In this document: piece after piece, positions 34,421 to 47,932 of the stretch
How the letters are laid out: every line of letters begins with the position of its first letter
Position numbering within the stretch: position 1 is the stretch's first letter
Origin: Podospora pseudocomata
Lineage: Eukaryota; Ascomycota; Sordariomycetes; Sordariales; Podosporaceae
Direction: 5' to 3'
NCBI RefSeq assembly: GCF_035222375.1
Contig: NW_026946366.1
Location: 434,001 to 498,000 of the forward strand
DNA: 64,000 nt
Made by a program: the position numbers and the translations under genes
The notes under the pieces: model-generated
Seen by the model: the letters and a program-made list of their open reading frames with translations, nothing else
Database searches by the model: none
Told to the model about the DNA's origin: nothing

Positions 34421-37389
34421 ATGTCGAACATCACCCCCCTCCGACGAGCGCCCACCACGGGCGGGGTTGGAACGGGAAAAATGACTGCCGCGACGACGAC
34501 GACGGCGGGGCAAAAATACCATCAGCACTCGACGAGTATATTGAAGACGCTGCAGGCGACCGAGATGTTGGACACGAAGCCTGTTTTGCCGGCTGGTACG
34601 CACCACCCTCTTTCTACCCCCAACACCGTCCCCGGCCCTCAGGAACATAAACTGATGGATATGTGCTTGTAGAAATCATCGCCACCATCCTCGACTACCT
34701 CCCCGTCCCGGACCTCCTCCGCTTCGCCCGAACATCCCGCCGGTACAAGGAGATGGTCTACGACGACACACGCTGGGTGGCGCGATTAAAGAGCATGGGT
34801 GTCTGGGACGAGGCGGAAGCGAGAAAAAGATTCGAGGAGGCGGTGCAGAGGAGACGACAACAAACTATTAGCAGTGGGGTTGGGAGGGGGCAGCCGATAC
34901 CACCCCCATCACCAACCGGAACAACAAAAAGAGAGAGTTTATTCTTTGATGCGGATTTAGAACAGGAGAGAAGACAGCACGAGTTGCTGCAGATACAGCT
35001 GCAGAAACAGCAGATTTCTGATTTGAGGGATGGGTTTGAGACAATGAAAGTTTCTGGAGGAGGGTCGGGGGGGGAGCCGCCGAGGGATGTGGAGGGGTTG
35101 TTGCTGGTGGTGAAGAACGCGAGGAGTATAAGGGGTCATGCGAGGCAGGAGTATGGGAGGATATACGGGGCGTTGGCGCCGTTTTATTTCGATTTGGTCA
35201 GGGCGAGGACGCATACGGATCCGTTGGTTTTCAAGGTTTTTAGGGATCCGGACCGGCAGGCGAGGATGCTGGCTAATTTGAGGAGTTTTGCGAGGAGTGA
35301 CTGGGCGGATGGGGCGGAGGGGAGGAGGGAGAAGTTGGAGGGGATGACGGGGATTTTTGAGAGCGCGGTGCTGAGGGAGTTTGAGCAGGGGTATGAGTTT
35401 TGGGATGTGGATGGGAGGATGAAAAAGTATGCGCATGTGTTGGAGGTGTTGAATCCGGGGAGTAGTGCGGGGGTAGAGCTGTTTATACAGAAGCATCCGA
35501 TTTTTGCGGATAGGGAGGTGCTGGCGAATGCGATGGATTGTGTGAATCAGGCCATGGCGGATAGTATCACGCTGGAGCCGTCGAGGAGGTTTTTTGAGGT
35601 GTTGGGGAGGAAGGTGAATGAGCAGGGTGAGATCATTGGGAGGATATTCCCGAGGCCGCAGAGGGTGTTTTGGGGGTTTGTGGATAAGGTCAGGGAGGAG
35701 ATTATGGTCGAGTATATCACGCCTTTGTTTGATGATGCGCATCAGAGGAGTATACCGAGTTATTTGAGGGCGGTGTCGGGGATTTTTGAGCAGACGATGT
35801 TGTTCTTGAGGACGCTGACGCCGCCGAAGGGAGGGGAGGTGGATCAGGAGGCGAGGGCGAAGGAGATAGCGTTGAGGATCTTTGAGCCGCATATTGATTT
35901 GTATTTTCAGGACGAAATCGATACGTTTACGGCGCAGGCGGAGAGGGAGGTGGGGGAGTGGGAGAAGAAGTTGTCGGAACAGGAGGCGAGTGCCGAGTCG
36001 TTTTATATGGGCAGCTTTGCGAACCGGCAGGCAGACAAGAAGGACTTCTTGACGTCGTTCAAGAAGGTGGTTATGATGCCTGTTACGGTATTGCCTACGA
36101 GTCTGGGGTTGCCCATAGGGTCGCCGTTTGCAAGTAGTAAACCTGCTGCGACGGCGGCTGCTAATGGTGGACCGTCGACTCCGAGTCGGGCAGGGTCTCC
36201 TGCGCCAGCGGGCACTCCTGGCGATCGCGCCAGCAGTCCATTACCAGGCAAAGCATTTGCGGATGAATTGGCAGCCAAGGCGGCGCTGATGACGTCTCGG
36301 CTGGAGGGCATCAAATCCCTCTTCAGCATCGAGGTAGCGCTCAGCCTGGTTCACGGAGCTAAAGCCAGCCTAGGTCGTGTCGCTGTCTTCATCCAGCTTG
36401 GAGGCCAAGTCGGCGGCGAGGCGCGAGAGATGTGCGAAACCATCTTCGTCACGCTCCTCCGCATCCTCGGCAACGGCCACGTCAAGCCTGGTTTCGACAA
36501 GGCCGTCACCCATCTATCCCAATACAACCCCCGCGAGGTCAGCGAACACGAAAAGGGAGGCGTGGCCCCCTTGGTCACATTTATCGAGCTGGTCAACGTG
36601 GGCGACCTCATCTCCCAGATGATCGACGTCTTTTACGAGCAACAGCTCGCCCAGCCGAAAATTGCCGACAGAAACGACTTTTTGGATCCTGCGGGCATGG
36701 CAAAGAAAAAGTTTGAGCAAATGCTCGACGAGAGCGTCGCCGCTGGCCTTAATAAGGGCATCGACGTGCTCATGGACGAGGTGGAATACATTTGCGCCAC
36801 TACTCAGTCGCCGACGGACTATAACCCGGGGGGTATCTCTGCTCCTGATTCCATTCTGTCAGGGACGATCCCTGGGATGGAGAAAGCGCCTGCTCCGAGG
36901 CCATCGGCGGGAGCGATAGATATGGATATTGGCCCTTCAAAAACAGCGCAGAGGATCAAGGATCTGGTAGCGTCGCACACCTCGATGTTGGTGGGCAGCA
37001 CAGACAAGTCGATGCTTGATGTGTTCAACGGCGAGGTTGGACTCCGGCTCTTTACGGCAGTGTGCAAGCATCTGAAGAGACAGCGGATCAGCACCGAGGG
37101 GGCGATCAAGCTGATTGCGGATATGAATCTCTACTTTGAGTACATCCGCACGCTCAAGAACAAGGACTTGCTCGCGTATTTCAAGGCGTTGAGGGAGCTG
37201 AGCCAGATTTATCTGATTGATGCGAAGCATGCCAAGGAGATGGCGACGATTATTGCTGATGGGGACAGGTTTGGGGGGATCTTTAGGGCGGAGGAGGTGT
37301 ATGAGTATGCGGAGAGGAGGGCGGATTGGTATCAGGTGAAGAGGGAGGTAGAGAGGGCCATGTATGGGTTGGAGTGTTGTGTTATGTAG
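34421..37389 (+). CDS. rcy1: Recyclin-1 (F-box, Sec10-like trafficking protein)
   Basis: F-box protein for endosome-to-plasma-membrane recycling in yeast (Rcy1), which binds Skp1 and Ypt31-type GTPases and is related to the exocyst subunit Sec10. Exons 34421-34595 and 34673-37389 join to 963 residues. The F-box (EIIATILDYLPVPDLLRFARTSRRYKEMV) starts at residue 59, right at the exon junction. From about 150 onwards is a long helical region with Sec10 landmarks such as YEFWDVDGRMKKYAHVLE and the C-terminal LYFEYIRTLKN. A Pro/Ala/Ser-rich insert lies around 570-600. The protein ends CCVM, a CaaX box, as yeast Rcy1 does, implying prenylation and membrane attachment. The 77-nt intron uses GTACGC and TGTAG. 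Codon composition alternates C-rich, G-rich, C-rich, G-rich along the gene. Confidence 0.92.
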
Positions 37390-37736
37390 ACAACTTGGGA
37401 CATGGACATGAGAGGAAGAGATATAAGGGCAAGGAAGGGATGACGAGAAATACAAAAAACGGTTTTGATGGTTGAGCAAAAGCTCGTTTCGAGATGGTCC
37501 TGCCATTGCTATCTATCTACCTAGTTGTTTGTTCCAATGACCCGACTGCCGTAGAGGTGATACATAGTGTGGAGAAAAAAAGGGAAAACCAAACGCTGAT
37601 ATGTCGGCCGTATTTGGTGTTTCATATATAATAATGGGTATCCAACTGAGATGGAAAAAGAGAAACACTGAAATCCCTTTCAGTCTGTATATATAGAGAA
37701 GAAAACCCCCCAAAAAAGAAACAAGAAAACACGCCC
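37390..37736. other. Intergenic between convergent recyclin-1 and GMC-hydrolase genes
   Basis: About 350 bases of 3' UTR material, A/T-rich with TATATA words near 37626 and 37688. No gene is seen. Confidence 0.5.
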
Positions 37737-40700
37737 CTAATAATAAATCTCATTCCCGTGCACCATCGCCTTGAACTCATCATCCGGCTCCTCAAATCTG
37801 TACCCCTCCCCCCTCACCACCCTGTCCACCTCCTCCCTCACAAACGGGTACACATCCCTCCACGCGTTCCTCCCCATCCACCCATCCAGATGCCCATACC
37901 CCGGCACAACCTTGCGCTTGTAATCCCCGTCCTCAAACTGGCTGCACAACACCTCGTACGTCCGCTCGGTAGCCTCGGGCGACAAGACAGCGTTGTCCCT
38001 CCCCACCCAGAGCATGATCGGTATCCCTTTTAGTCGTTGGACATTCTCCCTCGTGTCCAAGGGTTCATACATTGGCGCATTGGTCATGACATGACCCTCG
38101 TAGCCCATCTTCATGAGCAAATTCAGCAACCGCATGTTCACCCCCCCGAAAAACCGGTCGATCTGCCGGTGTGTAGCCTCGTTGAGGTTGTGGTGGTTCC
38201 AGCACCGACCAAACACCAACGAAGTTCGGTGGCAGGCGGCATTGTTGCACATTTCTTTGCGGGATTGGGGATATAACCTCAGGGCTTGGTTAAGGAGATA
38301 TTGAGCCCATCCCTCGTCTTTGCTCGTCGAGCAGCTGAACCAAGAGCCGCAGACGGCGTTGTATAACTTGTCAAGAGGCAAAGGACCGCCAGCCATGACT
38401 TTGGCCATGTTGGCGGGTCCCCAGATGGGGTTCATGAATACCTGTGAGCAGTTTATCCCCAAGATCCAGGAGGGGGGGATTGTCCCGTCTAGGAGGCCGG
38501 AGGAGAAGGCTACCGAGCCCATGCAGTGGGCGACGCAGTAGACTTTTTCCGGGGAGGCGAGTTTGGGGGTGAGGGTGGTGGTCTGGGATTTGCGGATGTA
38601 TTCCAGGCAGGCGCGGAGGTCGAGGCGGGCGTCAAACGTTGTCCAGTTGTTGCCTGCGATCATGAGCTGGCCGATGCGGTGGACGGACACCCAGACGCGG
38701 TAGCCTGCTCGACGGAAGTAGTTGACTGCGTTGAAGGGGATGGTGGGGAGGGCAAAGATTTGGTGGTCGACGCTCGCGCCGGGGATCATGAAGAGGTCTT
38801 TTACCTGGTGGCCTTCTGGGACGTGGGTGGGCTCCCATTTGTGCATGCGGGTTGTTACGCCGTCCGAGGCGACGATGGCGTAGGAGCTGTCGGGGTTGGT
38901 GTCGTTTGTGAAGCCGGTAAACGTTTGGGTTGGGTATTGGAGGGGGGTGAGAGGGGCGAGGAAGAGGGACATGGAGCGGCGGGTGAAGTAAGTCAGGAAA
39001 CTGGCGGCGCTGACGGCTTTGCGGATGAAGCTGCTGCCGGTGGTGGTCATGGTGTTGATCTGGGAGAGGAAGTCGCTAGGTTGGATTTGCATGATGCCCT
39101 TTGCGATGGGGGCGCCTCTGCGCCAGGCGTCCTCGTCGTCGAGATCGCGGCACATGCCTGGGACGTGCTCGCTGATGGTCACGTAGAGGGTGCTGGTTGC
39201 CTTCCAGAACTGGATAGGGGCCAGGGCAACCGACGAGTCAACCACCTTGTAGCCGTGGAAGTGAAGCCTCCTGCCATCGACACCAGTCATGTCAAAGTCG
39301 TAGGTCAGGTTGCGAGTCCCCGGAGCTTTGGAGTTGAGGATGAACAGATTAAACTCTCCTCTCTGCACCATGAACGGGGACCCACGAATGGCCGGGCAGA
39401 CAAAAGTGCCGGTCAGCATCCCACGATGCTGCACATGGCTGATCATCTCCTTGGTGTTGAAAGACTGCACGCTGAGGAAGAACCTCGCGCTCTCACAGAG
39501 CGACTTACCAATGCGATGAGCAAGCTCATACGTCGCCCGGTTATCCTCGGTCATCTTGGTATCAGCATGAAGAAAGCCAGACATGACCTCGGTAAAGCCA
39601 ATGCCGCTAGCCTTGACAATCCGAGCCTTGTCCATGACCTTCTTTGCCGTCTGAATGCTGATCAACTCTTCCTCAGCCTTCAACTGCTCCCGCCTCTGCT
39701 TGGGCCTGCACCGCTTGGGAGCATGCGCCGGCTCCCCGAGCAAGTTGAGAATGCCATTCTTCTCCTCGCTAATCTTGAGCTCCTTGGACTCGCAGTACGC
39801 CTCCACCGATCGTTCCGCCAAAGCAGCGATAGTGGCAAAAGGGTTGGCACCCAGCGCAGTCGGAATCACAGAGGCATCTGTAACCACAAACCCGTCATGG
39901 ACTTCCGCTCCGTTTCCGCTAAAGAGCTGACCGACGTGGTTGGTAACACCAGTCCTCCCCGTATTGTCTCGAGCCATGCAGGCACCACTAAATTTGAGTC
40001 AGAAAAAAAGAAGAAAACTTCCGTCGGTGCAACGTGGTACATTCGGAGGAAAAGACGAAAAAGAAACTTACCCAATGGGATGAACCGTGATCTGCTGGCC
40101 CATGATCCCGTAAAAGGGGCTGTGTACCAAGGTACCTCCAACATACTCTGTGGCCCGCTCCAAGATGTTGTTGAGCTTCTTGACGTGGTGGCTGCGAGCG
40201 ACGCCGAGGAATTCTAGAACGGGCTTATCGTCCTTCAGCGACAGCATGGCCTGATTGCTGTCATGCGACATGACCAGATACACCTGCGTCCGTTCCGTAG
40301 CGCCATTCTTGAAGTAGGGTCCCAAAAGTCTCGAACCCCATCTCGCCAGAGCAGCCTGCGTCTTCTCAATGATAGTATCATCCCTCGGGTCCTTCTTTCC
40401 CGGCATGAAGTCCAACATGACCTGGAAAAGATGCGACAGAGCATGGGGAATAGCCCCCTCCTCAATCACATACCCATCCAACGGGTTCTCGTGTCCCTCC
40501 CGGTTATCAATCACACTCGTAATCGTTGGCCCGATGGGGTTATACGGCGACGGGACCGGCTTGCCCATCCCGTTGACGTGTCTGTCGGTGTTGTATCCAA
40601 ACGCCAACATGTCACCGTTCCCGCTCATGTTCTGTCCGACACTGTCACTCATGGAAAGGCCCATAGCCTTGCTCCTGAGCAGGATCTCGGTCGAAGCGAT

Positions 40701-42201
40701 GGCACCGGCACCGAGGAAGACGGCCTTTTTCGCATGGACCCACATAAGGTCGTTGTGAAGATAGCCTTTGAAGAGCCCGCGGTTCCTGCCGTGCCAGGCG
40801 AAGAAGACGCGGTAGCCTTCTTTCTCGTCCTTTTGGATATACCGCACCTCGCACTCGCAGAACATTTCGGCGCCCCAGTTCCAGGCGTCGGCTAGGTAGG
40901 TAACGAGGGTGGTGGTTTTGGAGCCGTCGTTGACCCCCGTGGCGTCCTGGCCTGTGAGGCTGGATGGGGACATCTCAACGCCGCAGCTGTTGGGACCATT
41001 GCGGAAGCGTGTTGTCTGCTTGACCTTCTTGAACTTGTGACCCATGCCCAGGTTTTCGGCTTGCTCCTTGAAGACTTTGGTCTTGGGGAGTTCGGGCCAC
41101 TCGCTGGGGTACTCGGTAGGTTCAAGGATCTGTTCCACCTTCTTGTAGTCTAAGCCATCACTGTCAGCACACACGTTTCCATCGTATCCTAGATGCAATG
41201 GGGGTTCTCACACTTATCCAAGCCCTTTGGGTTTTCCCTAATCTCCTTAGGCCAGGGCTTCATAGACAGCGTCTGCTTATCCGCCTCCATAAACACATTC
41301 GCATTGATCAGACTAGTGCCACCGAGACCTGTTCAACGTCAGCACAAAAGAAACCCCTAACCCGGACTTCAGATCAAGACTCACCGTTACAAACAACCGC
41401 ATTCTGTCCCTTCCCAAAAATCATATGATACATGCCGGTAGGGTTCCCGCCCTCCACCAGCTTCCCCTTTAAAAACGCCGGCGCCAGCTGCCCCGAGTAG
41501 TGCAGCTCCTTGAACGCCTCCACCGCGCCGGTAGGATACTCCCCCGGCCACTTCTCCCTCCCCCTCTCAAGCACACAGACCGACTGCCCCGTCCTCGCCA
41601 TGCGGGAGGCGGCAACACCACCACCATACCCAGATCCGATCACAACCACGTCGTACGATCCCCTCAGCAGCTCAAGCGGCTTGGAGATGCGAGGAAAAGC
41701 CTTGTCGTCTCTCCCGTCGGTGTACCCCCTGATCTTGGCCCGGGAGGTGCTGTGAGGGGAGGGGTCTTGCTGGTGGCCCTCGTAGGTTTCGATGGGGTGG
41801 GAGTCCTGGCGGGAGGGGGTTGTGGCTCTAGGAGGAGGGGCGGTTTCCTCGCTGATGAGGGTTTGGGTGCTAAAGACAGAGGCTGCTCGGGGGTTGGGGC
41901 TGGAGGAGGAGCTGGACATGGCTGCTTCGGTTGAGGAAGAGGATTCCGAGTCGGCGGTTCGGACTCTCCTGTGTCGCAGGTTGGGCTCTGTCTCTGTCCG
42001 GTTCCTTACGCTGTCATGCGTCAAATCGGCTGGACTGTGGACGATGTGAAGATGGTCGATGGAGAGCTGGCCTCTGGTGTCGGTGGTGCCAGGGCTATCA
42101 ATGTGAAGGGCTGGGGTGAGAGGAGGTGTGTAGGGCCCGTTCGGTCCGTTGGGATGGGCTCCCAACATCTCTGAAGGGTTTTGTCTCTCGGATTTGTCCA
42201 T
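37737..42201 (-). CDS. GMC/cholesterol-oxidase-like FAD oxidoreductase fused to an alpha/beta-hydrolase domain
   Basis: Predicted bifunctional flavoprotein; substrate unknown, sterol or another hydrophobic alcohol being a guess from family resemblance. Exons 42201-41385, 41328-41214, 41160-40072 and 39987-37737 (read leftwards) join in frame to 1423 residues. Residues 1-160 are Ser/Thr/Pro-rich and look disordered. The Rossmann FAD motif VVVIGSGYGGG starts at 185, GLGGTSLINANVF follows at about 272-285, and the GMC C-terminal motif VHPIGGA (His671) plus VTDASVIPTALGANPF near 709-726 closes the FAD module. From about 990 an alpha/beta-hydrolase domain is visible with nucleophile elbow VAHCMGS (Cys1162), acid GRD (Asp1338) and YGHLDGW (His1373). 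The Cys replaces the usual Ser. Related fusions exist in fungi and bacteria as far as I recall. The first ATG in frame was used; introns are 53-84 nt and canonical. Confidence 0.88.
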
Positions 42202-45200
42202 TGTGGTCGGTGAGCTGGCCTGCCCGGATACCAATACGGTCGTGTCCACTATCAGGGAAGTTGGCTGGGAAGGAAAAGCCAATCCGTGTCACACAAAGGA
42301 ACAATAGTTCAAGTAAGAGAGTATGTTGGCTGTATGAGATGGGAACACAAGAAAAGGGGGTAGGTAGGTAGGTAGGTAGGTAGGTAGGTAGGTAGGGTGA
42401 GAGAAGCAGGAAAAAAGCCTTGAGGATTTGAAGCAGGCTGTGAGATCTTGATAAAGGTTCCCAGTTTTTGAGCGACTCGTCCGAGGGGCTACCGGCATGA
42501 TAGAGGCGCGATCCCAGACTGGTGTGGCTTTGTCTGGGCCAAACATCTTCGATACTGTCGGTAGAAGGGCGCTAGATGTGTATTGAGCATACAATGTCAC
42601 GCCATCCCTACCAGTTTGCAGACTGTATGCAGTCTCCATGTGGGGGAATACTAAATTACAAGCCTCGGCCCCTACCCTTTGCTGACCCCAAGAATATTCG
42701 GTCAGGGCGCAGCTCGTCAGCCCGAGTTCATTTGTTGGACTACTCCTGGGCTGGGCTGGGCTGAGTAAAATCTTCAACCATTGCTGACAGGAGTCTGTCA
42801 TTGGCTGGCATCCTTCCACCCTACCAGGCGATGGAGGGTGGACAAGGGGTCCAGGGTAGGGTGGTCCACCACGACGGGTGAACCAGACATGGGAGACACC
42901 TGGGAGCCATCTCCGAAAGAGGCATGTCAGTCTTGGAGTCGCGAATGGTGACCATGTTTCAAATGCTGCCTTGTGGCTGAGGAACAAGGCTCGCAACGGC
43001 GACGATGTCATGTGGAAAGACGTCTTTTTTGGAGCACCTCTTTCCCTTCTTTCCGTTCCCCGCCTCCACAAAGCTGGAATCTATGACGGACGCAAAAGGA
43101 TGTCGATTGGCTGTATGCAAACTCAGCCCATAAGGTAGCTGGTGTCTCAGACAGATCGACGAATCCCGACTGCACGGGCAATCTATCCGCAATCATTTAG
43201 GGGCTCTGACTGGCAGCTTGTAGCAGAGATCACCGTAGCCATCCCTCATTGCTGCCTTCGGGACGGCAGCGGAGGTAGAGCCCTTTTCGTGGTGGCCAGG
43301 GTTGATAGTGCTGATGCTGCGTTCATTGGACGGGAAACGAGCGGGTCGTGATAGGCTACAGCAAAAAGAAGTCGGCGATGTTGCAAGCCGTCGTAGCCGA
43401 TTTACTCAGGAGCGCAACTCGCAGCTTTTCCATTTCATCATGTTGCAGTTTCTACTCGGATCTCGAGCAATCGTTATTTGTATCAGTACCTTTCATCTCA
43501 ATGCCCTCCTTCAATGCTTTGCGAAGAGTTAGCGCTCTGATCACGACCAGATGTTTGATAACTCAATCCTTCCGATAAAGGCAGGGGCGCTGTCAAACCA
43601 AGACTTTACCCCTGGCCTCCTTAAAGGTCGGGGGGCCGGCCCGCTGTGCTCGGCAGTCGATGGTCTGCGTGTTGGAGATCGAGATGTCGCAATGCGAGCG
43701 AGGCCCAACAGTCTGGCCCTTGGACTCGCCGGACACTGTTTGGAAATACTGTATAAACTGCAGAGCCCGTCCGTATGGGCAACGGGCGACCGACGTCAAA
43801 AACGACGTCAACGAGCTGACGGCCTCAGGCCCCCAATCACACCCCATGCAGTTTGATGCCTGACTGACACCCACACACACGGTCAAGGCAAAGCCACAAG
43901 GCTGATAACTGATCGCTCCATCAATGACTCTTATCATGACTGGATCTTCATCCTAAGGACATCAGGAGGGCGTCGTCGTCGCATTGCCCGTATAATCAGG
44001 TGTAGTAGATAGACTGCTGTTCCTGATTCGCAAAACTCGAGTGACTCGACATATTTTGGGAATCTCAGCCTTTGAGCTGGGCGAGACGACGATTGGATTC
44101 CGGTGAGAAGGTAACTGTTTCGAAGCCGTTGCACAGCCTTTCGGTGCCACCACCTTGTCCTGGGTATATTGACATCTGTCAGCCGATTGGCCAATTCGCC
44201 CAAATTAGTTCGGGCGGTTCTGTCTCCATCTCGACCACACGACAACGACGTGGAAAACTGCCCAACAGCGTTGCGAGGGTGCGGCGTCGAGGGGGGTGGG
44301 TGGGCGGTCGGCGACAGGTGTGGCTCTTTGTGTCGCTGTGGCTTTCAGTTCGGTGTTTTGGGTTCAACGTATTCTTCGCTTGCTACGCTTGCGATGTCCT
44401 GGAAGAGTGTTGCACAACGTCAAGTCCACGACAGGTGTTATTCATGGAAATTTGTCACGAAAACGCCGATTGTCCCGACGTAACCTTCTTTGGAGAAAGA
44501 CAGCTGGAGATATCGCTTGATATCGCTCCGGGCCTTATCGCTGATATCCAGCAATCAGACCTTCTCTGATTGGCTTTTACGCTCTCTACCCCATGGGGAA
44601 GTTGATTCTGGGAAGGAGCCACGACTTGTCCCTTCCGAGGTCCCGGGTCAATTTGTGCTGGTCAGCTGCCCATTTGATAACACTTGATAACACGGAAGGG
44701 GCATGGTGTCTCATTAATGGCGTGCTTTGCTTCTCAATTCACTTCATTGCGAACATCGACTTCACTTGCAGTTTCTGTTCTTTTTATTTTTTATATTTTT
44801 TATTGTGTTTATATTCTTTATATGCTTGGGGCATCCCCAACTCTATTCTACAGATTCCTTCCCTGCGCCATGCACGACACGCTATCCCTCCCAAATGCCG
44901 TCTATGCCCCTTGGTGTGAGAACCTTAAAAACCATAAACAAGAACACGAACAGGTACACACACACACACACCATCAACCACGCCCAACTCCAACAAGCTT
45001 ACAAGCTTATTCTGCCTCCCGCAGGAGCAGAACAGCAATGACGTTGTCGGTAAGGCCCGCTCGGTTCAATCCTCTCCCCGACTGTGCAGGAGGCACAGGC
45101 GTGGTTGTTACTCACCGAGCTGCCAATGGGAAGATGGGGGTGGAAGATGAAGATGAAGAAGATGAAAGTCGTAACCTCGTCCCGGCCATCCCGTCCGATC

Positions 45201-45502
45201 CCTTCAAACTCCATACCCAGCACCCAAGAACCCCCATGACGCCAATGGGTCCAGAAAACGCCCAATGAGAAAAATCAAAATCCCACACCGATGGGCGTGC
45301 CGCAAAGAGCGGCGGCGTCATCATCGAGGTGGCGGCCACATCGCCATCCTGATGGGAATGGCTCGGCACTTGGTCACCCACATACGGATACATGGTGGTG
45401 CCTCTGCAGCCCTGGTTCTAGCCCGGGTAGCGTCGGATGCCGATCCAGCAACACATACAGCTACTCTGCCTTGGGCTGAACTGCAACCACTGGATCATCG
45501 TT
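42202..45502. other. 3.3 kb gene-poor region upstream of the GMC-hydrolase gene and downstream of GDH
   Basis: No credible gene on either strand; the longest frames lack start codons or family features. The left end is the GMC-hydrolase promoter/leader and contains a (GGTA)9 microsatellite. GATATCGCT occurs twice in tandem around 44512-44530. The right end (from about 45,000) should be the GDH 3' UTR. Confidence 0.5.
42359..42396. repeat. (GGTA)9 tetranucleotide repeat
   Basis: Uninterrupted GGTA units, about 160 bp upstream of the GMC-hydrolase start and possibly within its leader as (CTAC)n. Shorter GGTA/TACC runs recur at 50161-50174, 55088, 55232 and 55810. Confidence 0.92.
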
Positions 45503-47057
<1,555 letters not shown>

Positions 47058-47096
47058 TGTGACGAGTGTTGAATGGGTATCTAGGGGTATATGTTC

Positions 47097-47158
<62 letters not shown>

Positions 47159-47159
47159 G
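47097..47159 (-). repeat. (CAA)21 in the GDH 5' leader
   Basis: On the plus strand this is 21 uninterrupted TTG units, so the GDH transcript strand reads CAA x21, ending 39 nt upstream of the start codon. Confidence 0.93.
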
Positions 47160-47890
47160 GAGTGCGGAAATGTGTCGAGGGTATCAACTGTTGAACTCGT
47201 ACGCTGTCGAACGAAGAATGGATGGGAAGAGAAGAGGACAATCGAGCACAATGGGACGAAGGGAAGGGACGAGTATAATATAGACACCCGCACGAAAGGC
47301 CGGTGGTGGGGGGGAGGGGGGGGGCAACGTGTGAAAGCCCGAATAGCGACGGTCTCTTTTTTTTCATGGGACGACAGAACCAAGCCTTTTCCTGGTCCCC
47401 TGCTCCTAGCTACACAGTTCTCTCTACCGACAGGAGCACAATAGTGTAGCTCCGTTTCACACTATTATCCAGAGCCTTGCGTTTTTCTCCTGGGATGGTC
47501 GTCAACAAGCAGCGCGGGGGAGTCCCTGTGCTGGGTCGAGTGGCCACGTTTTGGCGAGGATTTACTCAGGGAGCGCCGGTTATCGCTCGTGCGTTAGAAG
47601 CACGGCGCACAGTTCCAGCGTCTTGACATGTGGAACGACGTCCGCGCCAGTCGGGTCGTATTTGCTTTTTTGCCATACATATCATGATGCCTATTTCCCC
47701 TTTGGAAAACCAGACGATATCGGCCGTGGGATGAGATATTTTCCTGCAATAGGCAATGCCCCGCGTTGGTCTACACATACTGTCGTCACATAGCATTGCT
47801 GATTGGCTGCCCGGCAGCTTGGAAAGGGCTAGGCGGTGCTGCTCGCTGCCCATCTCGGGGCGTGGTGGTGCGTGGAGGTTGCAGTCGAAT

Positions 47891-47932
47891 GGGGGGGCAG
47901 TTTGGGGGTCCATATGGGGGGGCTCGGGGGGG
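47891..47932 (+). other. G-quadruplex motif upstream of GDH
   Basis: Four runs of 5-7 G with loops of 6, 7 and 3 nt on the plus strand, about 830 bp upstream of the GDH start, on the strand opposite the coding strand. Confidence 0.5.

Noticed and set aside
38526-40217. 563-codon open frame opposite the GMC-hydrolase gene
   Set aside because: Antisense shadow of a gene with clear family motifs; no domain visible in it.
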